Below are positions 1 through 5,937 of a DNA stretch of 5,937 bases, piece after piece. This DNA is from Chthoniobacterales bacterium (GTDB taxonomy: Bacteria > Verrucomicrobiota > Verrucomicrobiia > Chthoniobacterales > UBA10450): NCBI GenBank assembly GCA_013697365.1, contig JACCXA010000065.1, positions 1-5,937 on the forward strand, given 5' to 3'. Each line of letters opens with the position of its first letter. Position 1 is the first letter of the stretch. Made by a program: the position numbers and the translations under genes. The notes under the pieces are model-generated. The model made no database searches. It was not told where the DNA came from and was given only the letters and a program-made list of their open reading frames with translations.

Positions 1-1
1 G

Positions 2-370
2 GGTGGCCTCGGGTTTGGTCTGCTGAGCTTTTGTGGGGCGAGGGTGCAAGCGGGGTTCGATCTCGTCGCAGAGCTTGTCGGGTTGGAAGCAGCAATGCGC
101 GAAGTCGACGTAGTGATCACAGGGGAAGGCCGTCTCGACTCGCAGACCTTGGCCGGAAAAGCGCCCGCGGGAGTGGCGCGGCTGGCGCGTCGGTTTGGGA
201 AGCAGATTTACGCTGTTGTCGGCGAGGCCGAGATAACGGCAGAACTGCGCGCTCTCTTTGACGGGATCATCGTAGCGCGCCCGGAAGGAATGACGCGAAG
301 CGCGGCGCAGCAAAATGCACCCGAGCTATTGCAGGCAGCTGCCGAAAGGCTCGCTAAGAGGCTGCGCTGA
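2..370 (+). CDS. Glycerate kinase, C-terminal part (5' end outside window)
   Basis: ATP-dependent kinase that phosphorylates glycerate to phosphoglycerate, feeding glyoxylate or serine-derived carbon into glycolysis; cytoplasmic. The reading frame is already open at base 2 (GGLGFGLLSF...), so the GTG at 44 is an internal codon and not the start. Only the last 122 residues are present, against roughly 370-400 in the type-1 glycerate kinase family. The diagnostic part is the motif DVVITGEGRLDSQT followed by GKAPAGVA, about residues 38-61 of the fragment; this is the conserved nucleotide/substrate-binding segment of that family. The glycine-rich GGLGFGLL stretch at the left edge also fits. The family includes 2-phosphoglycerate-forming enzymes (GarK/GlxK type), but the exact product cannot be decided from this fragment. 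The TGA stop at 368-370 lies inside the end of the convergent gene on the other strand. The last residues (LLQAAAERLAKRLR) form the usual C-terminal helix, so the 3' end looks intact. Confidence 0.93.
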   Translation, partial: GGLGFGLLSFCGARVQAGFDLVAELVGLEAAMREVDVVITGEGRLDSQTLAGKAPAGVARLARRFGKQIYAVVGEAEITAELRALFDGIIVARPEGMTRSAAQQNAPELLQAAAERLAKRLR

Positions 371-914
371 AGTGCTCGCGAAAACGCCTGGCGGTTTCCA
401 CGTACTTAAGCGCCCAGGTCTTTGTATTTGCCTGTTCCTCGAGCGAAAGCTGCCGGACGACTTTGGCCGGTGTGCCGAGGACGAGCGATCCGGGTGGAAT
501 CTTGGTTCCACCCGTGATCAGAGCTTTCGCTCCGACGATGGAACGTGCACCGATGTGCGCTCCATCGAGAATGATGGCGCCCATCCCGATCAACACTTCG
601 TCTTCAACCGTGCAGGCGTGAACCACCGCGCTGTGCCCAACGGTAACCAGTTCACCAATCATCACCGGATAGTCATCCGCCAGGTGGAGAACGGCGCAGT
701 CCTGAATGTTGGAGCGCGGGCCGATGATGATGCGGTTAATGTCGCCGCGCAGTACGGCGCCATACCAGACGCTCGAATCTTCCTCCAGCGTGACATCCCC
801 GACCAAGGTTGACGTTGGCGCAGCGTAGGCAAACGGGTGCAGACGCGGGCCCAGGCGAAGGCGCTGCGAGATTCCGGCCGGTCCAGTGGGCAGTGGGTCG
901 TTAGGCACTTTCAA
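354..914 (-). CDS. Gamma-carbonic-anhydrase-like hexapeptide-repeat protein (YrdA/PaaY type)
   Basis: Left-handed parallel beta-helix protein of 186 residues, the normal size for the bacterial gamma-CA-like family; expected to be a cytoplasmic trimer binding zinc or iron between subunits. Hexapeptide repeats run from about residue 25 to 150 (for example IGARSIVGA). The family's key residues are all present: R56 in RGD, Q71 in NIQD, and metal-ligand histidines H77 (VLH), H94 and H99 (GHSAVVH, with the expected H-x4-H spacing). After PGSLVLGTPAKVVR comes a C-terminal helix. Many homologues have weak or no measured carbonic anhydrase activity, so the catalytic role is unproven. The start is uncertain. 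An in-frame stop at 924-926 rules out anything further upstream, leaving TTG at 912-914 or GTG at 906-908. The first ATG is at codon 85, too deep in the helix. Neither start has a clear Shine-Dalgarno site. The 3' end overlaps the convergent glycerate kinase gene by 17 bp, and the gene is divergent from the receptor gene at 1008. Confidence 0.92.
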   Translation of the reverse strand: MKVPNDPLPTGPAGISQRLRLGPRLHPFAYAAPTSTLVGDVTLEEDSSVWYGAVLRGDINRIIIGPRSNIQDCAVLHLADDYPVMIGELVTVGHSAVVHACTVEDEVLIGMGAIILDGAHIGARSIVGAKALITGGTKIPPGSLVLGTPAKVVRQLSLEEQANTKTWALKYVETARRFREHFSAAS

Positions 915-1007
915 CGATGAGAACTAACGACCTCGCTGTGCGGGAGGCAAGGCGCCCAGCCGGAACAACGGCTTGCCGTCTCGGCCTTTTCCGCTTTCGT
1001 CCCCCGA
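915..1007. promoter_or_regulatory. Divergent intergenic region, presumed promoters for both flanking genes
   Basis: These 93 bp separate the 5' ends of the gamma-CA-like gene (leftward) and the TonB-dependent receptor gene (rightward), so promoters for both should lie here or just inside the genes. No strong -35/-10 pair could be recognised on either strand. The bases before the receptor ATG are pyrimidine-rich (ttccgctttcgtcccccga) and offer no Shine-Dalgarno match. The only visible structure is a short inverted repeat at 968-979. The regulatory role is inferred from gene orientation alone. Confidence 0.45.
968..979. repeat. Short inverted repeat in the divergent intergenic region
   Basis: acggc-tt-gccgt is a perfect 5-bp inverted repeat with a 2-bp centre, 28 bp before the receptor start codon. 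It could be a half-size operator or the base of a small hairpin in the receptor leader. Five-base repeats arise easily by chance in GC-rich DNA, so no function is claimed. Confidence 0.3.
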
Positions 1008-3800
1008 ATGTATACGCGCCTTCAGCTCGTCTGCGGGGCGCTGAGCATGGTTGCGGCCTCGCTCCTGGCGGCGGGAATCTCCTTCGGACAGGGCGTGCCG
1101 CTGGAAACAATCTCACCTGAAGCCACGCCCGCGGCCCGGGACGCGAATGGCAACGCCACCTCCCCGATGGGGGACGTCCAGGAGGTGGACCGTCTGGTCA
1201 TCACGGGGACTAATATCACCTCGAGCGAGTCCCCGCCGTTCGTTCCAGAATCGATCTTCAATCGCGAGGCGGTGGAGCGTTCCGGTTCGCGCTCGCTCGG
1301 TGATTTCTTTCAATCTCTGCCGCAGAACAGCGGGCCATCGTTTACGGAAAATCAAAACGAGAGCCTCTCACCCGGCGGCGCCGCGGTTGCGCTGCGCGGT
1401 CTGAGCCCGGACGCCACGCTCGTCCTTGTCAATGGCCGCCGCGTCGCCCCGTATCCTTTTGCGCAAAACGGCATCACCGCGTTCGTCGATCTGAACTCGC
1501 TCCCACTGGCTGCGATCCAACAAATCGACATCCTGCGCGATGGCGCCTCCGCGATTTACGGCACGGACGCGATCGCCGGCGTGGTAAACGTGCGCTTCCT
1601 GCAGAAGTTTGACGGTACACTCGTCAGCGCTGGCTATGGCAACACAACCGACACGGACACGAGCGAGTATCGGGCTTCCGTCATCAGCGGCTACTCGGAT
1701 GAGAAACGCGGGTTCGAGTTGGTGGTTGTCGCGGATTACTTCCACCGCGAAGCGCTTTTCCAGGTCGATCGCTATTTCTCGCGCTCGATCGATCAGCGAC
1801 GCCAGGGCGGAAGCAGCTTTTTGAGTTCGGTCTCGAATCCCGGAACAATCTTCGATCCGGCGACGGGTGAACCGCTGCGTGTTCCGGCGAACAGCGATGG
1901 TCCGCCGGAGATCTCGGAGTTCACGCCCGGCCGAAATCGCTTCGATCGCGCGCCTTTCCAACCGCTCGTTCCGGAGACGGAGCGCTACGGCGTTTCGTTC
2001 CGCGGGAAAGTGCGGCTCGCGCCGGCCGTCGATCTCTTCACCGAGTTTAATTATCGGAGCATCTCCACGCAGCAGCAGCTCGCTCCGGCGCCGATCGAGG
2101 GCGACGTCGAGGGCCTTTCAGTTCCCGCGGCGAATCCATTCAACCCTTTCGGCACCGACGTTCTCTTTCGTTATCGGGTCACCGAAGCGGGTCCGCGGCG
2201 CGATGAGATCGAGACCGATGTCTATCGCGCAGTTGCCGGTTTAAACGTGCACCTCCCGGGTCGCTGGGAACTCGAAACCGCGCTCCTTTTCAGCGCGACA
2301 GACACGGAAGATAAGACGTTCGGGAACCTCTCGCGCCCCGCGGTCATTGCCGCGCTGGCCAACACAGATCCTGCGACCTCCTTCAACGTCTTCGGGGCGG
2401 GGGACGCGGTGAATAATCCAGCGACGATCCGTTCCTTCCTTGTTACGACGACACGGGCGGGGGAGTCGCGGCTCTTCGCGGCCGACGCGAAGGTAACCGG
2501 TCCGCTCTTCAAACTTCCCGCAGGCGAATTGCTGACCGCGTTCGGAACGGAATATCGCTACGAGGAATTGCAGGATCGCTTCGATCCGTTTGCAGTTGGG
2601 GGCGGGGTGATCGATCTCAACAGCACTTCCGCGAGCGGCGAACGCGACATCATCGCGGGCTTCGCTGAGTTTTACGTGCCGATCGTCTCCAGCGAGATGG
2701 CGATTCCAGGCATCAACAAGCTGGAAGCGCAATTTGCCGTGCGCGCGGAGAATTACAGTGACTTTGGTTCGACGACCAATCCGAAGATCGGGTTCGCGTG
2801 GCGGCCGATTCCCGATTGGATTCTTCTGCGCGGTTCTTACAGCACCGGTTTTCGCGCGCCTTCTCTGGTGCAGTCATCGACCGGCTCCCTAACTTTCTCC
2901 CAGGAATTGCAGGACCGGCGTCGTTTCGAAGTGACCGGCGCGCCCGAGGACGAGAGTAGCTCAGTGCAGATTATTTCGGGTGGAAATCCGAATCTCGACG
3001 CGGAGGATTCCGAAAACTTTTCCGCCGGCTTTGTCTTGACGCCAACACCGCTGCCGGGCTTGACGCTATCGGGCGATTTCTTCTCGATCGAAATCGAGAA
3101 ATCTGTCGCAGGCCTCGATCCGCAATTCATCCTCGATAACGAGGGAGACTTTCCGGGCCTTGTCGTGCGAGCGCCCGCTTCCGCCACTGACGAAGCTTTG
3201 GGAATTCCCGGCAATCTTCTCTTCGTGAACACGAGCTTCCAGAACCTCGGCTTTATTCGCGTCAAAGGCATCGACGCCGCGCTCGAATACGTGACGCCGA
3301 AGACTCCCATCGGCGTTTTCACGCTGCGCATGGACGCCGCCTACCTCGATAGCTACGAGCAGCAGGCGAGTGAAGCGGAGCCCGTCCGTGAATTGATTGG
3401 ATCTTTTGCACGGCCGGAGATCCGCGGGCGCGTGCAGGCAGGATGGAGAATCGGCGGCTTCGAAGCGGTCACCACCTTTAATTACACAGACTCCTATGAA
3501 GATTTAACCGGCGATCGAATCGTAGATTATTCGACGACCTTCGACGTCCTCGTGGAATATCGCTTTGGCCGAAACCGCGTCCCGGTGCAGCCGGAGGTAA
3601 CCGACAGGAAGACGGTGGTGGGAAAAATGAGCACGGCTTCTCGCTCCGCCGGTTGGCTGAGGGGCACCGCCATCCGGGTTGGCGTACGGAACATCTTCGA
3701 CGACCCGCCGCCCTTCGCGAACAACACCGCCGGCTATCCGGTGCCATTGGAAGATCCCCGGCAGCGCTTTGTTTTCTTCGATCTGGAGAAAAGATTTTAG
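1008..3800 (+). CDS. TonB-dependent outer-membrane receptor
   Basis: Outer-membrane beta-barrel with an N-terminal plug that takes up scarce ligands such as siderophores, vitamins, saccharides or peptides using TonB-ExbBD energy; the ligand here is unknown. It is 930 residues and complete. Residues 1 to about 28 form a signal peptide (a basic residue, a hydrophobic core around residues 7-24, then SFGQ). A low-complexity linker follows, then a TonB-box-like segment DRLVITGTNI at 61-70. The plug covers about 73-197, with hallmarks ALRGLSP (128-134), LVNGRRV (140-146), IDILRDGASAIYG (173-185) and IAGVVNV (189-195). The rest is barrel: NPFNPFG at 376-382, RGSYSTGFRAPS at 608-619, GNPNLD ending at 664, GVRNIFDDPPPF from 892, and a last strand FVFFDLEKRF ending in the aromatic residue needed for BAM-dependent insertion. 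No STN domain precedes the plug, so direct anti-sigma signalling is unlikely. ATG 1008 is the first ATG after an in-frame stop at 918-920 and gives the signal peptide; it has no visible Shine-Dalgarno site. Confidence 0.96.
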   Translation: MYTRLQLVCGALSMVAASLLAAGISFGQGVPLETISPEATPAARDANGNATSPMGDVQEVDRLVITGTNITSSESPPFVPESIFNREAVERSGSRSLGDFFQSLPQNSGPSFTENQNESLSPGGAAVALRGLSPDATLVLVNGRRVAPYPFAQNGITAFVDLNSLPLAAIQQIDILRDGASAIYGTDAIAGVVNVRFLQKFDGTLVSAGYGNTTDTDTSEYRASVISGYSDEKRGFELVVVADYFHREALFQVDRYFSRSIDQRRQGGSSFLSSVSNPGTIFDPATGEPLRVPANSDGPPEISEFTPGRNRFDRAPFQPLVPETERYGVSFRGKVRLAPAVDLFTEFNYRSISTQQQLAPAPIEGDVEGLSVPAANPFNPFGTDVLFRYRVTEAGPRRDEIETDVYRAVAGLNVHLPGRWELETALLFSATDTEDKTFGNLSRPAVIAALANTDPATSFNVFGAGDAVNNPATIRSFLVTTTRAGESRLFAADAKVTGPLFKLPAGELLTAFGTEYRYEELQDRFDPFAVGGGVIDLNSTSASGERDIIAGFAEFYVPIVSSEMAIPGINKLEAQFAVRAENYSDFGSTTNPKIGFAWRPIPDWILLRGSYSTGFRAPSLVQSSTGSLTFSQELQDRRRFEVTGAPEDESSSVQIISGGNPNLDAEDSENFSAGFVLTPTPLPGLTLSGDFFSIEIEKSVAGLDPQFILDNEGDFPGLVVRAPASATDEALGIPGNLLFVNTSFQNLGFIRVKGIDAALEYVTPKTPIGVFTLRMDAAYLDSYEQQASEAEPVRELIGSFARPEIRGRVQAGWRIGGFEAVTTFNYTDSYEDLTGDRIVDYSTTFDVLVEYRFGRNRVPVQPEVTDRKTVVGKMSTASRSAGWLRGTAIRVGVRNIFDDPPPFANNTAGYPVPLEDPRQRFVFFDLEKRF
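3081..3100. repeat. Perfect 8-bp hairpin inside the receptor gene
   Basis: ttctcgat (3081-3088) and atcgagaa (3093-3100) are exact reverse complements separated by the 4-base loop cgaa. The hairpin lies within barrel codons reading FFSIEIEK. It has no trailing T-run, so it is not a normal terminator. The Ile-Glu repeat in the protein (atcgaaatcgag) partly explains the pattern, so it may be a coding by-product. Confidence 0.4.
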
Positions 3801-3821
3801 CGCGGCGTTCTCTCAGCTTCC

Positions 3822-5159
3822 CTACTTTTTCATCAACTCGAGCACCGCGGACGTCATCCCAATGACACCCGCGCGGATCGATGACTCTGGCACGGGCGCG
3901 AACTTGCTGGAGTGCAGGCTCGGCAGCGGTGTGCCGTTCTTTTTGCTCTCCGCCATTTTCGCTGGATCAACTCCGCCGACGGTGAACATGCACGCTGGAA
4001 TGGACAAGTCCTCGAGGCTGTAGACGCTGAAATCTTCACCGCCCATCGTCGGTTCCGTGACCTCGTATTTGTCCGCTCCGAGTGCACTCTTCAGCACGCC
4101 AGCCAGGCGCCGGGTCAGTTCCGGGTTATTGTACGTCGACGGAGTAAACTCATCCTCGCGCACTTTCACCACGGGCATGCGATCCGCCGGCAGCCCGGCA
4201 GCCGTCGCCATTCCTCTCGCAATCCGGTCGATCGCCTTCAGCACATATTCGCGCGTCTCTTTTTTATAGGTGCGCACGGTGAGCTGCATCTTCACCTCGT
4301 CGGAGATGATGTTGTGCTTCGTGCCGGCGTGAATCGATCCGACGGTGACCACGACTGAATCGTACGGTTCCGTCTCCCGGCTCGCGATCGTCTGCCAGCC
4401 CTGGACGATCTGCGCGGCGAGAACCACAGGGTCCTTGGTCTTGTGCGGGTAAGCGCCGTGCCCACCCATCCCGAGGACGGTCACGTCTACGGAATCCACG
4501 TTGGCGTAAATGTAGCCTTCGGTCATGCCGACCTTGCCGGCTTCCATTTGCGCGCTGTCATGCAAGCCGAGGACGAAGTCGGGCTTCGGAAAACGCGTGT
4601 AAAGCCCATCGGCCAGGAGCGCCTTCGCGCCCGAGCCGGTTTCCTCCGCCGGCTGCCCCACAAACACGATCGTGCCTTTCCATTGATCCTTCAGCTTCGC
4701 GAGCGCGCGCGCCGTGCCGATGAAGGCCGACATATGCATGTCGTGCCCGCAGGCGTGCATCGTGCGCACTTCTTTGCCCTCTTCGTTCTTTTGCGTGTCT
4801 TTGCTCGCGTAAGGCAGTCCGGTCTCTTCTTCGACGGGGAGCCCGTCAAGATCCGTCCGGACGAGGACCGTGGGCCCAGCGCCATTCTTCATAAGACCTA
4901 CCACGCCATAGGCGGTCATACCGGGCTTCTCATATTTGCCAAGCTTCTCCGTCACTTCGCAGCCGACCGCTTTAAGTTCTTTCGCGACAAAGGCGGATGT
5001 TTTCATTTCCTGCCCCGACAACTCCGGATGGGCATGCAGCTCTTTGTAGATGGCGAGGAGCGAGGGGAGTTCCGATTCGGCAAGCTGCTCTGGCGTTTGC
5101 TGAGCGAAAGCCGGAACTACCGCAGTGCAGAGAAGGGAGAGCAAAAGGCGCGCGTTCAT
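3822..5159 (-). CDS. Secreted M20-family amidohydrolase (M20D, hippurate/IAA-amino-acid hydrolase-like)
   Basis: Metal-dependent hydrolase of amide bonds, related to hippurate, N-acyl-amino-acid and indole-acetyl-amino-acid hydrolases; the substrate is not determinable here. It is 445 residues and complete. A Sec signal peptide (NARLLLSLLCTAVVPAFA) with probable cleavage after A19 (AFA|QQ) places it in the periplasm or outside; no lipobox is seen. The catalytic domain begins near ELHAHPELSGQE (40-51) and continues with VRTDLDGLPVEEETG (100-114). Metal ligands expected for the family are present: C137 and H139 in HACGHDMH, E173 with catalytic E172 in QPAEE, H200 in LGLHD, and H416 in SLHSSKF. 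The dimerisation/lid domain covers about 215-330 and holds GGHGAYPH with H234. TMGGEDFSVY (371-380) is the usual late motif. The ATG at 5157-5159 is the only start that retains the signal peptide. The gene converges on the receptor gene with a 21-bp gap and lies 90 bp downstream of the hybrid kinase on the same strand. Confidence 0.95.
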   Translation of the reverse strand: MNARLLLSLLCTAVVPAFAQQTPEQLAESELPSLLAIYKELHAHPELSGQEMKTSAFVAKELKAVGCEVTEKLGKYEKPGMTAYGVVGLMKNGAGPTVLVRTDLDGLPVEEETGLPYASKDTQKNEEGKEVRTMHACGHDMHMSAFIGTARALAKLKDQWKGTIVFVGQPAEETGSGAKALLADGLYTRFPKPDFVLGLHDSAQMEAGKVGMTEGYIYANVDSVDVTVLGMGGHGAYPHKTKDPVVLAAQIVQGWQTIASRETEPYDSVVVTVGSIHAGTKHNIISDEVKMQLTVRTYKKETREYVLKAIDRIARGMATAAGLPADRMPVVKVREDEFTPSTYNNPELTRRLAGVLKSALGADKYEVTEPTMGGEDFSVYSLEDLSIPACMFTVGGVDPAKMAESKKNGTPLPSLHSSKFAPVPESSIRAGVIGMTSAVLELMKK

Positions 5160-5167
5160 TCTCCTTC
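5160..5167 (-). promoter_or_regulatory. Ribosome binding site of the amidohydrolase gene, unusually close to the start
   Basis: Read on the minus strand, gaaggaga stands directly before the ATG. The core GAAGGAG is a strong anti-Shine-Dalgarno match, but only one base separates it from the start codon, well below the usual 5-9. It is the only clear Shine-Dalgarno sequence before any complete gene here. It supports the chosen start, though the tight spacing may limit its strength. Confidence 0.55.
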
Positions 5168-5249
5168 TATAACAGAGCCGCCTTGAAACGCACGCGCCCA
5201 GACCGCTGACTCATCCGCGACGGGATCCTGCCGAACCCCAGCGGGCTGC

Positions 5250-5937
5250 CTAACGAGCGACAACGACCTGCTGGATAATAGAATCGAGCCGGTTCAAATC
5301 CACTGGTTTGACAAGATGATGATTGAAGCCGCCATCGTGACTGCGCTGGATATCGTCTTCCATCCCGTAGCCAGTCAGGGCGATGCCGAAAAACGGCCGG
5401 CGCGAGGCGGAAAGTTGGCGCATCAAATCTACTCCCGTCCCGTCGGGCAAACCGATGTCGCTGACGAGCACGTCGAATTCGTGTCGCGCCGCCACGTCGA
5501 GCGCCTTCGCGATGTTGTGCGCCGGGCGGACGTGGTAACCGCGGCGTCGCAGCAGCTGCGTCAGCGAGCGATTGGTATCCTCATGATCTTCCACCAGAAG
5601 AATGCGCAGCGACCTGCGCTCCGCCGGCGCCGCGATGGCGTCGGTCGAAGTCGCGCCGTTCGCCTGCTCGGAAAGCGGGAAGACAGCGGTAAAGGTCGAG
5701 CCTTTGTCGCGGCCCTCACTGCAGGCCGCGAGATGGCCCTTATGCGTCTCGATCAGCGCCTTGCTGATCGCGAGCCCCAGCCCGAGACCTCCGGAGCGCA
5801 CGCGTTCCCCCTGTTCAAACGCGTCGAAAATTTTCGGTAAAGAATCCGCGTCAATTCCGACGCCGCTATCTGTCACCTCCACCCGGAAGTGGCCGTGGTC
5901 ATCGTTACTCGTGCGCACGTTCAGCCGGCCCTTCGGG
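5250..5937 (-). CDS. Hybrid sensor histidine kinase, C-terminal part: HATPase plus receiver domain (5' end outside window)
   Basis: Signalling kinase that would autophosphorylate on a histidine (outside the window) and pass phosphate to its own C-terminal receiver. The frame stays open to the right edge, reading PKGRLNV before the GTG codon at 5916-5918, so that codon is not the start. Counting from it as residue 1, the ATPase domain shows the G1 box DSGVGI (17-22), the F box FDAFEQGE (31-38) and the G2 box GLGLGLAIS (44-52), ending near FPL at 80-82. A linker rich in Ala, Thr and Ser follows (about 83-103). The receiver (about 104-222) has acidic residues E110 and D111, phospho-acceptor D154 in VSDIGLPDGTG, T182 in ALTGYG, and K204 in VKP, so it looks fully functional. 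No DNA-binding or Hpt domain follows; the protein ends at QQVVVAR. The input domain and dimerisation helix lie outside the window, so the stimulus is unknown. The gene is in the same orientation as the downstream amidohydrolase, 90 bp away. Confidence 0.94.
   Translation of the reverse strand, partial: PKGRLNVRTSNDDHGHFRVEVTDSGVGIDADSLPKIFDAFEQGERVRSGGLGLGLAISKALIETHKGHLAACSEGRDKGSTFTAVFPLSEQANGATSTDAIAAPAERRSLRILLVEDHEDTNRSLTQLLRRRGYHVRPAHNIAKALDVAARHEFDVLVSDIGLPDGTGVDLMRQLSASRRPFFGIALTGYGMEDDIQRSHDGGFNHHLVKPVDLNRLDSIIQQVVVAR

Noticed and set aside
44..46. GTG as a start codon of a 108-residue protein
   Set aside because: The frame is open to the left edge and the upstream residues (GGLGFGLLSF) match glycerate kinase, so this codon is internal.
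334..343. 10-bp palindrome ggcagctgcc near the end of the glycerate kinase gene, considered as a terminator or operator
   Set aside because: It has no loop and no T-run, and it arises naturally from Ala/Gln-rich codons.
315..812. 165-codon open frame on the + strand opposite the gamma-CA-like gene
   Set aside because: It is antisense to a well-supported gene and shows no recognisable domain.
922..950. Minus-strand promoter candidate TTGCCT-17 bp-TTAGTT before the gamma-CA-like gene
   Set aside because: The spacing is ideal and it would imply a leaderless transcript, but the -10 matches the consensus at only two of six positions and the -35 at three of six, too weak to call.
917..1120. 67-codon open frame starting in the divergent intergenic region
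   Set aside because: It runs out of frame into the receptor signal-peptide region, has no Shine-Dalgarno site, and its composition is arginine-rich shadow sequence.
1368..1961. 197-codon open frame on the - strand opposite the receptor plug and barrel
   Set aside because: It is a shadow of the receptor gene, with no family resemblance and no separate promoter or ribosome site.
1750..1980. Cluster of GATCG/CGATCG words in the receptor gene, considered as a repeat array or methylation-linked element
   Set aside because: The words are irregularly spaced, occur throughout the window, and are explained by Ile/Asp/Arg codons in GC-rich DNA.
4443..5186. 247-codon open frame on the + strand opposite the amidohydrolase
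   Set aside because: It is antisense to a gene with intact catalytic motifs. Its translation is rich in Arg and His with no recognisable domain, as expected of a shadow frame in GC-rich DNA.
5168..5249. Possible terminator or promoter between the hybrid kinase and the amidohydrolase
   Set aside because: Only 3-4 bp GC stems are visible, with no T-run and no credible -35/-10 pair, so neither can be supported.

Overview
The window reads as ordinary chromosomal DNA from a GC-rich, Gram-negative (diderm) bacterium. A TonB-dependent outer-membrane receptor and an exported hydrolase show that there is an outer membrane and a periplasm. The wording of the receptor (an NPFNPFG motif, a C-terminal phenylalanine, no N-terminal STN domain) and of the gamma-carbonic-anhydrase-like protein resembles what I remember from Verrucomicrobiota (Opitutus/Chthoniobacter-like soil lineages). 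That placement is an inference from family resemblance, not a search result. Most genes lack a clear Shine-Dalgarno site.

Layout, left to right: (1) the last 122 codons of a glycerate kinase on the + strand, cut by the left edge; (2) a complete gamma-carbonic-anhydrase-like hexapeptide-repeat protein on the - strand, whose 3' end overlaps the kinase gene by 17 bp; (3) a 93-bp divergent intergenic region with one short inverted repeat; (4) a complete 930-residue TonB-dependent receptor on the + strand, the largest gene here; (5) a complete 445-residue secreted M20-family amidohydrolase on the - strand, converging on the receptor gene with a 21-bp gap; (6) a 90-bp gap containing a purine-rich ribosome binding site for the amidohydrolase; (7) the C-terminal part of a hybrid sensor histidine kinase (HATPase domain plus receiver domain) on the - strand, cut by the right edge. 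There is no gene-free stretch longer than 300 bases.

How they may work together: the receptor would carry a bulky, scarce ligand across the outer membrane, and the exported amidohydrolase would cleave amide or peptide-like bonds in the periplasm. A shared scavenging role is possible, but they are on opposite strands and nothing in the sequence proves a link. Glycerate kinase belongs to central carbon metabolism. The hybrid kinase is a signalling protein whose input domain and partner lie outside the window. I found no CRISPR array, tRNA, rRNA, insertion sequence, phage gene or defence system, and no convincing new biological system. The findings are modest points about gene architecture.
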